From: Ulota crispa | Taxonomy: Eukaryota; Streptophyta; Bryopsida; Orthotrichales; Orthotrichaceae | Assembly (NCBI GenBank): GCA_963920765.1 | Contig: OY987243.1 | Location: forward strand, 5,270,001 to 5,334,000 | DNA: 64,000 bases | Direction: 5' to 3' | In this document: in pieces, positions 49,895 through 60,835 of the stretch | Layout: each line of letters starts with the position of its first letter | Numbering within the stretch: position 1 is the stretch's first letter | Program-made: the position numbers and the translations under genes | Notes under the pieces: model-generated | What the model saw: only the letters and a program-made list of their open reading frames with translations | Databases searched by the model: none | What the model was told of the DNA's origin: nothing

Positions 49895-50068
49895 TTAACC
49901 CCTAAATGCATGAGGCACCGGATTCTAGTGTAAAAATCACCAGAATTTGGTGTGCGTGCCGCATACATTTAATCTTGGTGCCGCAGACATTTAACCCTGG
50001 TGTCGCAGACATTTAACCTTGGTGCCGTAGACATTTAACCTTGGTGCCGCAGACATTTTAGGGGTTAA
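49895..50068. mobile_element. TTAA-flanked miniature element carrying a 22-bp tandem repeat
   Basis: The ends are TTAACCCCTAAATG and the inverse of TTAACCCCTAAAATG. Almost all of the right half is a tandem repeat of GTGCCGCAGACATTTAACCTTG (49956-50058, about 4.7 units of 22 bp). Only 174 bp in total. Confidence 0.65.
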
Positions 50069-50173
50069 GAGGACAATCCTTAAAACTAAATCGCTCACCA
50101 TGGCACCAAGGTTCATATGCGTGACAAAAAATTCACTGTATATTTTTTGATGAACACAATTATCAAAACTAAT

Positions 50174-50536
50174 TATTCCCTTTGTCCCAAAATGATCTTC
50201 TTGTTGACCTTTATTTAGTATCCCAAAATTATCTTCTTGTTGGAGGAGGAAGGGAGCTAGCAAACACTTGCACATAGTCCAAAAGCATGGGCATGCTAAC
50301 CAATCCCATGTGATCTAGTGAGTAGCCACTGGTGCTCTTCAAAAATGCCCCAAATTTTCAAATTTCAAGTACTTTGAAACCACACTTTGAAAACTAATTT
50401 GAAACTCAAAATTTCAGAACAATAGGAGGATATCAAACTCTATTCATACGTTAAATTTTTTTTGAAAAACGGTCCTTTTTGAGCTTGATCTATAACATTT
50501 TGTGTAACAGGAAGATCATTTGGGACGGAGGGAGTA
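50174..50536. mobile_element. Stowaway-type MITE (Tc1/mariner)
   Basis: The right end is GGGACGGAGGGAG followed by TA, the inverse of the classic Stowaway end CTCCCTCCGTCCC. The left end TA-TTCCCTTTGTCCCAAAATGA is a mutated copy. The TA dinucleotide flanks both sides, as expected for the superfamily. GATCTTCTTGTTG occurs near the left end twice, suggesting an internal rearrangement. Confidence 0.75.
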
Positions 50537-50633
50537 CAAATTATGATGTGACACGCTAGTTCAGAAAGGATTCAAATAGTGTCAATCAAAAAGTCATGGT
50601 TATGCGTATAGAAAGTGGACAATGCAAACCTTG

Positions 50634-52795
50634 TCAATCTTTGAAAGACGATTGCTTCGCTAGGTCAAGGATAAGTTTCAAAGTGCTTGTGCGCATCTCC
50701 TCCACGGAAGCTGGAGTGACTTCAGTTTGCAGTGGATGTTCAATATCTGTAAACGTTACAGCCCTCTGCTGCTGTGTGAAGGCGTTGCACAAGAGTTCCG
50801 TTATCTTCATAACGTAGACTCCGCAGTCATAATCATTCTGCTGCTGTGGTGTTTCACGATCTCTCAATTTTGCTTGCGAAGATTCCTTCCCTGCAACACA
50901 CATTTCAACTCATCTACTATATACTTGTATACTCTGCACGAAATGATTCGTACTCTTCCCTCCAAAAATTGTCCGATCACAAATCAACCTATTCATTAAT
51001 TCTGTATCTCATTAGAACGCAGAGAAATCGCTTGTTGCATGAACTCACCCATGTGTGATTTAATTTTATCCACAAGACGCTGCGCAACTCCTCCATTCAG
51101 CCCCGCGAGACTATCATAATGCTCAAAAGCATTCTGAGGCCTGCAAAATCATTTCGTACTCCTACAAATCGTGTCTAGAGAAATTTCGTTGCGTAACTGG
51201 TTGCTAATAACAATATAAGAATCAAGATTCAGCATAATCGTGTCCGGTATCAATAACGCCATATTCATTAAATTGGGAAACCAGATTCCCAAGTTGTACT
51301 TCACCTTAAACCCATTTTTTCTCCTTAAACCGTTTAAATGCCAGATTTGAAGGTATTAGATTCAGTTTGAACCACTGAGATTCCGTCCCTCACAAATTCC
51401 TCTTCTCAAGTGAAGACACGTGTACGTGTACCAAAAAAACGCTGCTGAAACCTAAAGCTCGGTTTAAGGTGATCACCTTAAATCGAGTTTATTCCCAAAA
51501 TGGCCGTTTCTTCCCAAATTAATGAATATGGCGTTCTATGGAAAGTAGATGTGATAAAAGGTAAAGTGGACCAAGGAAAATAGCGACTAGAACAACCGAT
51601 GCAATGCGTTGCTGACCTGCTGTAGACAATGAGACTCCAATGGCATCCAGCCTCTGCTTTCATCGGATCTGGATTGTCGTTCAAGGCAAATATAACCATC
51701 TGCCCCACCAACGCCAACCCTAATTTGACAATTTAGGTTCCTCCACTACTGAATCCTTCCCCTATACCGTTCAGAGAAGAGCTAGTGATCGAAAAAACAA
51801 AGCTAGAACCTCTTGTACTCAAAATTTTCCGGCGATTTATATTTTGTAGCTATGGTAAGGTATGTACACCCATCAGTGACACCAGTCATTTAGTGACATC
51901 TAAAATTAACCTAAAACAGCACTTTTGCACCCAAACAAGACACACATGCACCCAAATCAGACACGCAAGTTCACATAAGGAAACAAAAAAAGTGTATGTG
52001 GCGGTGTATGATTGAGTGTGACATGATCTTTTTGTTGTTGCTTTTTCAAAAATCTAGTGTTCACAATAGGTCAATCTAGGGAGTTACCTTCAACAATTCA
52101 TAATTTATTCATACAATCTCAGAAAATTCCAAAAACAATTTTGCTTGAACCTGTACTCATTTCCCAACAAGCACATGCCATTACATTTTCAACAGACCCT
52201 CCCAATTACTAGGTAAGTGCCACTTTTGGGTGTACATACCTTAGTCGATGAAGTTCAGTGATGCAAAACACTCTGACACTGTGAAGCTTTCATGAGCTAC
52301 ACTTCACAGAATAGTCATTTCCATGGTCGTCGCCACTGATGGACTGGTTCATCACTTAACAACGATTTTAAATTCAAATCGGCCTTAACTTACATGGCAA
52401 CGACATAGTGCATGGCCAGTATTCACAACTCCACTTCGAAAATGCAATTGACACAAATTGACAGACTCAAATTTCAAGATCGAAGAGGTCAGATGAAGGA
52501 GAGTCTCAACCTCTCGTTCTGGCAACGACATAGGCTGGATCAACTCGTGCAAGTCATCGAGAGAGCAGTGAAGCAACATGTACGTCTGAACCGGTCCAAC
52601 GAGAAGCAACGGCGGGAGCGTAGTACGTTGCATACTGTCGATCTCATTCACCAGCTGCGCTGTCAGGTACTCGAAGAAGAACTCAATGATTTGGTCATTC
52701 AGCTCCTCCGAGGCCTCCAAATGCTCCACATCCGATCGCAGCAGCCTCACGTCGCCGAAGTTCAGCACCTTCTCATGTCCTCTGGCGGGCGCCAT
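50634..52795 (-). CDS. NEDD8-specific cysteine protease, SENP8/DEN1 type
   Basis: Proteases of this C48 (Ulp1) branch mature the NEDD8 precursor and remove NEDD8 from proteins. Four exons: 52511-52795, 51617-51699, 51049-51140, 50634-50890; phase is kept and gives 238 residues, a little longer than human SENP8. The catalytic set is visible: H115 in GCHWSLIVYS, D132 in FEHYDSL, glutamines at 169-171 in PQQQNDYDCG and C176 in DYDCGVYVM. The N-terminal part has ELNDQIIEFFFEYL, like the SENP8 LND motif. ATG 52795 is the first in-frame methionine. Introns 1 and 2 carry inverted-repeat elements (51856-52243 and 51255-51535). It diverges from the Dpy-30 gene. Substrate choice of NEDD8 rather than SUMO is inferred from small size and overall resemblance. 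Confidence 0.88.
51255..51535. mobile_element. Inverted-repeat element in intron 2 of the SENP8-like gene
   Basis: The ends are AACGCCATATTCATTAAATT and the inverse of AACGCCATATTCATTAATTT, 24-25 bp with one mismatch. Internal words CCTTAAACC and GGTTTAAGG also pair. 281 bp, non-coding. No clear target duplication. Confidence 0.65.
51856..52243. mobile_element. TAAGGTA-ended MITE, copy B1, in intron 1 of the SENP8-like gene
   Basis: The ends are TAAGGTATGTACACCCA and the inverse of TAAGGTATGTACACCCA (perfect, 17 bp). It shares TTTAGTGACATCTAAAATTAA and CAAGC-CATGCCATTA with 61856-62059 and CAATAGGT, ATACAATCTC and CCAAAAACAATTTT words with 55276-55697. Confidence 0.8.
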
Positions 52796-53425
52796 TGCAG
52801 CTCTTCTCTCCACTGGCTAACTTTCGCAGGATTGCTACCCAAAAAATCATGCAGGTAAAAACTTTGTGAGCTTTACTGTCCTAAAGTTGAGAGTTTTAGC
52901 CTTTTAGCAATATTTTTAGGCACTTGAGCTAAAAGTCAAAATTGTATTTGGGGTCACTGCTCTCCACAGTTCACCTTCTCCGGCCATCTCCGGCCTTCGG
53001 CAGGGGGGGAGATGAAGGGCGGGTATAGGGCATCTTCCGCGGCCATAGGTACCACGGTCAAGCGAGAAGACGGTTATAGGATCTTTTCTCTCTTTCCCTT
53101 GCTTCTGTCGCTGGAATTCATGCCCGAATTCATGGCTGTAGCGTCGTGACTGCGTGCAGTGCTTAAGAACCGAATGGCACCGTATTTCAAAGTTCCTTTC
53201 AATGCAATTTTGTGCTTAGAGATTGATATCCTTTAACGTCTAAATTGAAGTGATGAGAAATCACCGGGGTACCTGTTGAATTGGCCATTGAATCGCAATT
53301 GGCCACTGTTTCTTGATTTTGTTATGTCAGGGAGCTTGCCTGTTGTGTAGAGAAAAAAATTTGGAATGATCATGTGCTTCACTTCTTTGTTTTGATGGAT
53401 TGATTTGAGCGCGAATTTTTTTGCC
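52796..53425. promoter_or_regulatory. 630-bp divergent promoter between SENP8-like and Dpy-30 genes
   Basis: The start codons of the two genes face away from each other across this stretch, so it must hold both promoters and leaders. It is moderately GC-rich around 52975-53060. No TATA box or known motif stands out. Confidence 0.5.
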
Positions 53426-56111
53426 ATGGCGCCAAAGAAAGCGCCAAGTATCGTTGCGGTTGTGGAAGCGCCTCCAGCAGGTGAGATTTCCTGAACTTTT
53501 TTTTAGGTTTGGTTAAGAAATTCGGAATCTACAGGTCAAGATTTTGAATTTTTGCTCTTTTGTTTACTCTATTACTTGATCATAGTTTCGACCATTGCTT
53601 TTGGTCTTCATGGTCTACATTTTGTATTTAGAATTGGATAGAGTGTTGTTCATGTTGTAGAAATAATTGTTGCATATTCTCGTGTGCCAGAAGCAGAAGA
53701 AGCGCCGCCACCGCCGCCACCGAGGGATCCTAAAGTGCCACTCACATTCGATGAAATGTGGTTCAATGCCGACGATGAGATTGAGGTAAAGGCTTCATTA
53801 TTGTCAATAAATAGAGTTAAGAGAATCAAATTGTGCTGGAATTGATGTTTAAGAAACTTATTGTTTCTATTACAATGCCAGTGCAATGAGAAACCTATTT
53901 GCAGCCCATTGCAACTGTTACGAATCAAGGTTTTTGCAACTATCAAATCTCCTACATTCATTGAAACTTATTAAGTGATTGGCAATCACCAACGCTTCTT
54001 CACAAGGCCTTAAAATCCTACAAGAAGCTCCCGAATCTTTTGTGTAGATGTTAAGTTATCCTATTTCAGTGATTGTCACAAAACCTTAAAGGACGTTGAC
54101 AATTGCCACCTCATTTGTGAATTAAAAAGGTCACAAAAACCCTACACAAGTTATCAGTTGCCAACCCCCTTTGCAAAGTGTTGCTTGACCAGGCTTGAGA
54201 ACTTTGAGCTCATGTATACTTTCAATGAACTTGAAAAAATCGTGTGCACTTTTAACATAAACGGCCTTTCATGTAGGACGAGGAGGAAAAGAATCATGCA
54301 AAAGAGTTGAAGGCACTTATAATGGTAAAGGCGACAGAGGTTCGACAATATCTTGTATGTATCCCAAAACTCTCTAATTGAACGCCCTCAGTCATGACGA
54401 TATTCAATAGGCATTTTTTGCTTTTGCAATGTAGAGTGATCCTTACCATTGTCATTTGTCTTTCACTTACTTGCACTAAAACACGTGGTTGTGGTGAATC
54501 ATTTGACGTCGATAAATCTTGTTGCTATTTTGAGCAAGATCATCTTGGTTTGTTTTCCCGATTATTGAATTACAAACTTTGTGACGTTCGTAGTGGTTGT
54601 TAATCATGTTCCAACACCATATTGCGAATTGCATTCTTGTGACAAGCTTCTGTTTGCAATTTGTCATTAGTATTGAACTCCTCTTTGTCATGTTTCTAGA
54701 CCTACCTTCATTATGATTGAATGTTTGAAGCATGTTTTTGGTATGAAATATAAACTTCAAACACTATGATAATATCTACCTTGTGAGATTGTGTCTTTCG
54801 TAGCAAATACAGTAGTGCCTGGATACGATGAAGGTATCCGGACAGCATATTCTTTTCATGTAAGGAAAACATTCATTGTAGCTAAACAAGCTTTTGTAGC
54901 TTTCCAACTACCAGGGACAGTCATCTACTTCATCTAAGCCAAGCGTTTTTTCTTATAAAGGTTCATCTTAGGGAGGCACTAGTGTAGACCATTTCCTTGG
55001 GACGTATGACTCAATCTGATTTGTTGTAGGAAGAAAGTCTTATGGTGGCAATAATCTTGCAAGCTCTACAACACATGATTGTTGACAGGTAACTCTATGC
55101 ATATTAATCTCTCCAGTATTTACAGATCTCACTAAATGATATGTCGTTGACAGTATTAATCTAAAAACCGTGGAGTATTTCTTATTAATACCTCCATTGT
55201 CGGTATATTTGAGCATTGAAACACTGTCAGTAGGCTCTCGTGTTCTAATGGTACAAGTATCACCTTTCTGGTTGTTAAGGTAGAAGCACCTAAATAAGAT
55301 AGCATTCATTTATGGACACCTATAAATGAGCCCGTATCTGATCCATATCTGATCCATTAGATACCCAAATTAGACATGTAATTTAGTTAAAGTTGTCACC
55401 ATAATTGAGTATTGGAACACAATTTGTGTAGGTGGCAACATGTGGCATGGTCTTTTTGATGTCGCATTTGCATTTCAATACAAGCAATTCAATGAGGGTC
55501 TAGTGTCCACAATAGGTGTGTGTCTAGGAAGTTAACTTCAACAATTTGTAGTTCATCCATACAATCTCAAAAAATCCAAAAACAATTTTTCAGCACTCTT
55601 TGTCGGTTTCCTAACCCTTCTACAATCTCAGAATCTTGATGCACACTCCTAATGAATTGATTTAACAAAAGTGTCACATTTAGGTGCTTCTACCTTAATT
55701 GTTCGCAGGCCTGATGATCCATTTCGGTACTTAGCTCGCTTTATACGAGACGAAGGACCGAATATTGCGGCTGAGATAGAGCGTGCTAAAAAGATAGCTG
55801 CACGCAAGCAGGCCGCACGTGACAAAGCTAAGTTGGATGCCCTGGATGCTGATAGACTCGCACGCGAAGCCGCAGAAGCTGCAGCAAAGGCTTTACGCGA
55901 TCGAGAGGCTGCAAAACTGGCGGCTGCTGCTCGTGCCGCTGCTGAGGAAGCCAAGAAAACTGCCATGCTGAAACAACAGCAAGAAGCAGCCAAGGCAGCA
56001 GCAGTAGCCACGGATACCATGGAATTACCCATCACTAAAGCCGGCAAGAAGAAGAAAGACTCAACAAAATCTGCAAAAGCAGGACCAAAGAAGCCTGAGT
56101 GGCAGAAGTAA
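53426..56111 (+). CDS. Dpy-30-motif, alanine-rich coiled-coil protein, probable axonemal component
   Basis: Five exons: 53426-53480, 53691-53785, 54277-54354, 55030-55088, 55709-56111; phase is kept and gives 229 residues. After a proline-rich start (EAPPPPPPRD) comes an acidic piece, then a Dpy-30-like helical hairpin at about 72-112: VRQYLEESLM, ALQHMIVDRPDDPFRYLARF. The RP-DP--YLA pattern is the hallmark of the Dpy-30 dimerisation motif. The rest is an alanine-, lysine- and arginine-rich single helix or coiled coil to about 200, with a lysine-rich end. Dpy-30 motifs occur in COMPASS Dpy-30 itself, but the proline-rich start and long helix look more like flagellar radial-spoke or adenylate-kinase-associated proteins. 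If so, the plant makes motile sperm. Intron 3 holds a MITE (54809) and intron 4 another (55276). The exact family is not settled. Confidence 0.78.
54809..54985. mobile_element. GTGCCTC-ended MITE, copy 2, in intron 3 of the Dpy-30 gene
   Basis: The ends are ACAGTAGTGCCT and the inverse of ACACTAGTGCCTCCC. Homologous over its whole 177 bp to 33153-33330, same orientation. Confidence 0.8.
55276..55697. mobile_element. TAAGGTAG-ended MITE, copy B2, next to a splice acceptor
   Basis: The ends are TTAAGGTAGAAGCACCTAAA and its perfect inverse, flanked by a TTG target duplication (55272-55274 and 55699-55701). The right end lies 11 nt before exon 5 of the Dpy-30 gene, so nearly all of the pyrimidine tract and branch-point zone of intron 4 now comes from the element. 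Without it the intron would read CACCTTTCTGGTTG then TTCGCAG, a normal acceptor. Confidence 0.85.
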
Positions 56112-56886
56112 GATTGCGTATATATACATCGGTACTTGTGTAGAGTGCCAAGCAGTCACCCTAATATCAGCAGTCGCTGCGACTCAAATTAACATCATCC
56201 ATCGATGGTACTTGATGCATCCAAGGTGACTCCTTACTTTGGTACCATATTGTGAGCACCGCTGAGTCTCTATACTACAAAACTAGGTCGAGTGCCAGGA
56301 GGCCCAACGATTGTTGGACATGACCCCCTCTTCTACACGAACCCAAGACCTTGGAGATCTTCGGCTCTTGGAGAGCATGGAACAACAGGATTGTGACTCA
56401 AGATCCCCTTTTCCAACGGCAGTGCACCACATGGCGATGAAATCAACCAGAAAACGGTATGGATCTCGATCTAACTCGTCTTCTACGACCAAAAAGACCA
56501 AACATAGACGGGAATGCAGACATTGCAGCTCTAAATTTTCAGCAATTATCATTCATGCAAATATTAACATGATGGTTCGGAGGGATGACAAGACGGAAGA
56601 CGCTTTCTGAGCTATGTTGTCAGCATGAACAGACCAAGGAAGAGCAACGTATTATACAACACTTTTGTGTACGTTGCACTCAGTAACTTCAGAGAAATTT
56701 GCTACAATATATCAGTATATTGTGTCACAAATTTGGGTTCCGAAATGAAACACGCAGAACCGTTAGGTCAGATGCAAAATAAGGGGCGTTGGACGACTCA
56801 TTCTCATATTACGATGCAATTAAAGGCAAAAAAAAAAGGGCTTTAGAATCAATAGGGTGCAACATAGAGTTATGCCAGGAAACTGA
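56112..56886. other. Region between convergent Dpy-30 and enoyl-reductase genes
   Basis: Both genes end here, so this is mostly 3' UTR. Open frames at 56311-56610 on both strands have no recognisable match. Nothing else seen. Confidence 0.5.
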
Positions 56887-58221
56887 TCAGCTCGTCAGCA
56901 ATACCTTCCCACCTCGGGCAACTTCCTGTGATTTGGCAATGGCGGCTTTGAAATCGACTAAATCGTACTTTTCGCCTCCGAGAGGTACAATAACCCTCTC
57001 TTCCATAAGCTTGGCAACTGCTGCTACATATTCCTTCCGTTTGACTGGATCAGGACTGGAGTTGTAAAGTATCCATCCTGATATGCGCACTCCTCTGAAC
57101 AGATCTGTGATGGCGATTGAGGCGTCGTAGCTGGAGAGGACACCGTAGACAAACACTTGCCCTCCCCATCGCACACTCGCCATCACCTTTTTGGTCATCT
57201 CACCGCCAACACAATCTAAAGCACCCCAAGCGAGCTTCTTGCCTGTGATTGCGACCACTCGGGCAGCAACGTCCTCGTCACTGGAGCAAATGACTTCGTC
57301 CGCTCCGAGTGCAAGCAGCTCCTGCTTTTGCTCAGCGCGACGGACGACGTTGATCGTCTTGATGCCCCAGTGCTTGGCCAATTGGATGACCTGCCTGCCA
57401 AGCACAGACCCAGCAGCCGTCTGCAGCACATACTCTCCCTTGGGAATTTGCAGGTCTGAGAGCATTCCGTAGACAGTCCAGGGATTGATCACGAATTGGG
57501 CGGCCGCCTCATCCGAGACTGTGCCTGGCACTGCCCACAACATCTCCTCTCGAACAGAAACATAATCCTGCCATGACCCTTCACCTTTCCCCCTGCTCTC
57601 TATGAAGAAGGGCACCACCCGTTGTCCCGCCTTCACCGTCGTCACTCCCTCTCCTACCTGCTCGCCACGAGCTTAATTCAAAATTTGTGGATCACAAATT
57701 GGGAAACTGTCCAAAATGACAGAAATATGTCCAAATCAACATGACTAAATCTACAGAAATTGTCTAATTTGACAGTTTCTTTTGTCATTTTGGACACAAT
57801 TTCTCTTGTACAAGAGAGCAAGAACCGGGGCATTATGTGAAGTGCCAAGTTTCTTCTGGAACAGAGCAACAGAGAAGAATTTGCTTACTTCATAAACAAT
57901 ACCAAACCCTTCGGATCCGGGAGTAACAAGCCCCTTGATGCCTTTTACAACTCGCCCAGTGCGGATGCCAACGAGGTCTGTCGGATTCACCGGGCGTAGC
58001 GTCACCCGCACCACCACTTGTCCCCGCTCTGCCTTCGGAATTGGCTTCGTCACCAGCTTCAACGAGTTCTCCGGGTCCTTTTCATTGAAATCAACTACCG
58101 CCACGGCTCGCTGCATCCTTTCAACCTGGCGGAGAAACCAATGCGAACCCCCGCCCCGGCCCCCTGCTTGAATTTCGTCCAGGTACCGTAATCCTCTGAC
58201 ACTAGCTTGCTTTCTGCACAT
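56887..58221 (-). CDS. MDR-family NADPH-dependent oxidoreductase (enoyl-CoA/quinone reductase-like)
   Basis: Two exons, 57889-58221 and 56887-57657, join in phase and give 367 residues. The N-terminal catalytic half has VTLRPVNPTDLVGIRTG and TPGSEGFGIVYE; the cofactor half has INPWTVYGML and a Rossmann motif AAGSVLG (192-198) followed by IQLAKHWGIKTINVVRR, and ends RGGKVLLTS. The NP-T-Y-ML block and TINVVR resemble mitochondrial trans-2-enoyl-CoA reductase (MECR/ETR1) more than zeta-crystallins, so reduction of an enoyl thioester or a quinone with NADPH is likely. No zinc-ligand cysteines are seen. The start is uncertain: ATG 58221 gives a 35-residue glycine-rich extension, while ATG 58116 (MQRAVAVVDF) would start at the domain. 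Location in the cell is unclear. Confidence 0.82.
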
Positions 58222-59984
58222 CAGATCAAAGAAAAATGCATCGTTTTGAGTGTAGGGATCCCATGGCTAAGTTACTCTCCATGGCCACTCTCGACAAGCA
58301 CGTTACATGTCACAGGGAACAGGATCCTGTTACTGACATCAGTTCACTAAAAGATTGGCGCAACTTTAGTGATACAATTGAATAACCCACATCTGTTTGC
58401 CATCAACTGCCTCTCAGCGATCCTCCGAGCTCCCAGTTCCGTGAGAAGTGAAGACCAAGGTCCGGAAGAACCGACCGCTAGTTCAAAGCTAGCCGGTTGA
58501 TGAGATAAAACCGTTTCCAAATTATACAAATCAGCTAAAAATCGATTAAAAATCTATAAAAAAATCACTTGTAGTATGAAAAAGAGAAAATAACTAAAAG
58601 AGGTCCTTGATAAACCAGTTCAATACAAGAATTGAAGGAAATCAACCGAAAAATCTGATATATTTCCCGGACCCCGTGAAGACAAACCTTACGCAACTCA
58701 CTGAGCCAAAATAACTATGCTTCTTCGGCTTATATTTTTAGCACCGCAAAAGAGAGAACACAAATTTGCCAATTGGTGCTTTGTGGGCGCTTGCTCCAAA
58801 TCTCTCCTAGCGATGGGCAAATGGTGCAGCAATGTGGCTTATGAAGACTAAATTCCGTGGGCAAGGTACAATCCAGACATCTGCCACTCTGTGCTGCGTG
58901 TGTTACCAACCCACAAAAAGTCGCTCAATGAACTTACCGTTGTTTCTAAAGTACTCTAGATTCAAAAGACTTGCAAAGATGCTTCAAGGTATGTTCTTTC
59001 TTACGTATGTTTGCCCTTGGTGGTCAGAGTGGTTTTAGTGAAAGTCTTGGATTTGAATTTAGACATACGTGTGGACAATGTTCACTTTGCTAACACTACC
59101 CATAATACCAAGAGTGAACATACACTTTGAGTTTGAGATTACTACATCAATGTCATTATCTTCTAAAGCACATAAACAAATTTGTAAGTTGAAAATCATA
59201 AATTCTGCATTGGTGATATTATTTAACCTTCAAAACATGTATCTCACAATTTTTGTTTATCAATGGTTATGATTGTGCACATGGCTTGCATTCTTTAAAA
59301 AATAATGAAAAATCTACAGAATTGCAAGAACGGCAAAGCAATTTTTAAGTTTTGATGTTTTTTGGAAGATCACATTCTGTGTGTAAAGAGATTTTTAGGT
59401 CTTTTGTTATATAATATTAACTATTTGCATTTGTATAATATTGTACAATATTTGAAGACGCTTTAAAAAAATCGTACTATATATCTTGCAAATAAACGTC
59501 AAACTAGTTTCTAACCAAAACTTGATCTCTTAGTTAAGTTTATCTAGACAAAAAGTAATGTGAGTTTTAAACTAAATTTAGAGATGAGCTTTTCATATTT
59601 ATAATAACAAGTACATTCCCTTTTAAGAAGTGCTTGGACTAAATTTAAACACGTATGCTTAATTTGAAACCTTTGAGATAGTTTTTTTTTATGTGATTCC
59701 AACTTATTTAAGCGGGGATTTCAATGACGTAATCAACTCTCGTTTGGTATAATGAGCTTTTTAGGGGGCATTTTTGCAATCCAAAATAATCCTCCCAAAC
59801 CCTAAAAGGTATAGCAACCACTAAAAACACCTTTCCACAATTGATTACGTAATGGAACGCATGTTTGGAGGAACGTTGTAAATACAATTTTTTGTTCCCC
59901 CTTGCAAATCTTGCCACTTAATAAGAACAACAAATTATATTCAACAACGCTCCTCCCAATGTATATTCCATATTACATTTTAAC

Positions 59985-60545
59985 CATAATAGAAGCAACT
60001 AGCACACCTTTGAGAACTCGAATGTCCTTCAAAGAGCTCCTTTCTAGGTTTAGAAATCGTAGTGACTTTTATTCTTGTTTTGGTTATTATACATAAGAGT
60101 TTTTTTAGTGATTTTTTTTGAGGTTTTTGTTGGTATTCATATCATGTGCTCATCAAAGGTAGAGGCAGATCTCTGTGAACCCGGATCTCTTTCAAAAGTT
60201 TCCTTCCAGGTTTTGAAAATCAATAGTGATTTTTGTTCTCGCTTTTGTGATACATGAAATTGTTTTTTCAAGGTTTCTTGAGCTTTATGTTGGTATTCAT
60301 GCTCATCAAAAGTAGGAGCATACCTCCATGAACTCAAATTTCTTTTGAGAGCCCCTTTTCAAATTTTTAAACAAATTGTGACTTTAGTTATAAATCAGAG
60401 CTTTTTTCGCGATTCTTTTTTTTGAGGTTTTGTACTTGCGTCGTGTGCTCATCAGAGGCAAACTTTTTGAGAGCTTGGATCTCCTTCAAGAGCTCCCTTT
60501 ACAGGTTTACTATAAAAAAATTGTGCTTTTCTTTTGTGCAAGTGT
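59985..60545. repeat. Diverged tandem repeat, about 4 units of 140-160 bp
   Basis: A core resembling TCTCTTTCAAGAGCTCCCTTT followed by CAGGTTT recurs at about 60021, 60184, 60338 and 60478. Neighbouring words GGTATTCAT, GCTCATCA-AGG and GTGACTTTT-TTCTTG recur with the same spacing. Confidence 0.6.
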
Positions 60546-60835
60546 TGACGACACTTGTATTCAAGCTAAATTTTTTCATGTTTAATTACAAATTTTGGTT
60601 TTGCTTATAGATTGTGTGGGCTGATGTGCTGATTTTTTTTTCTATTACTGCATTACATATTTGTTTTATTTTTCTCATTTCATTACAAGTATTACATCAC
60701 AATATCAATATGTTTGTTAAAAGGCAAAGAACTAAGAAGGATGTTTTTTTGAAAGAGACAATCAAAAGTTGGTTGTGGTAAAAGAGGTTGCTTCTTCATA
60801 ATTAGTGTTATTTAACTCCAAACAATTATTAGAGG

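Larger units (their letters stand above)
48908..50633. other. Region between convergent eIF3k and SENP8-like genes
   Basis: The left part is probably the eIF3k 3' UTR. No gene is supported. Two transposon-like elements (49895-50068 and 50174-50536) fill the right third. Confidence 0.6.

Noticed and set aside
49956-50058. Regularly spaced short direct repeats that might suggest a CRISPR array
   Set aside because: Units are contiguous 22-mers without spacers, in a eukaryotic genome; it is a minisatellite.
52412-52858. 148-residue plus-strand frame
   Set aside because: Antisense of exon 1 of the SENP8-like protease.
55649-56047. 132-residue alanine-rich minus-strand frame
   Set aside because: Exact antisense of the alanine-rich exon 5 of the Dpy-30 gene; a codon-bias shadow.
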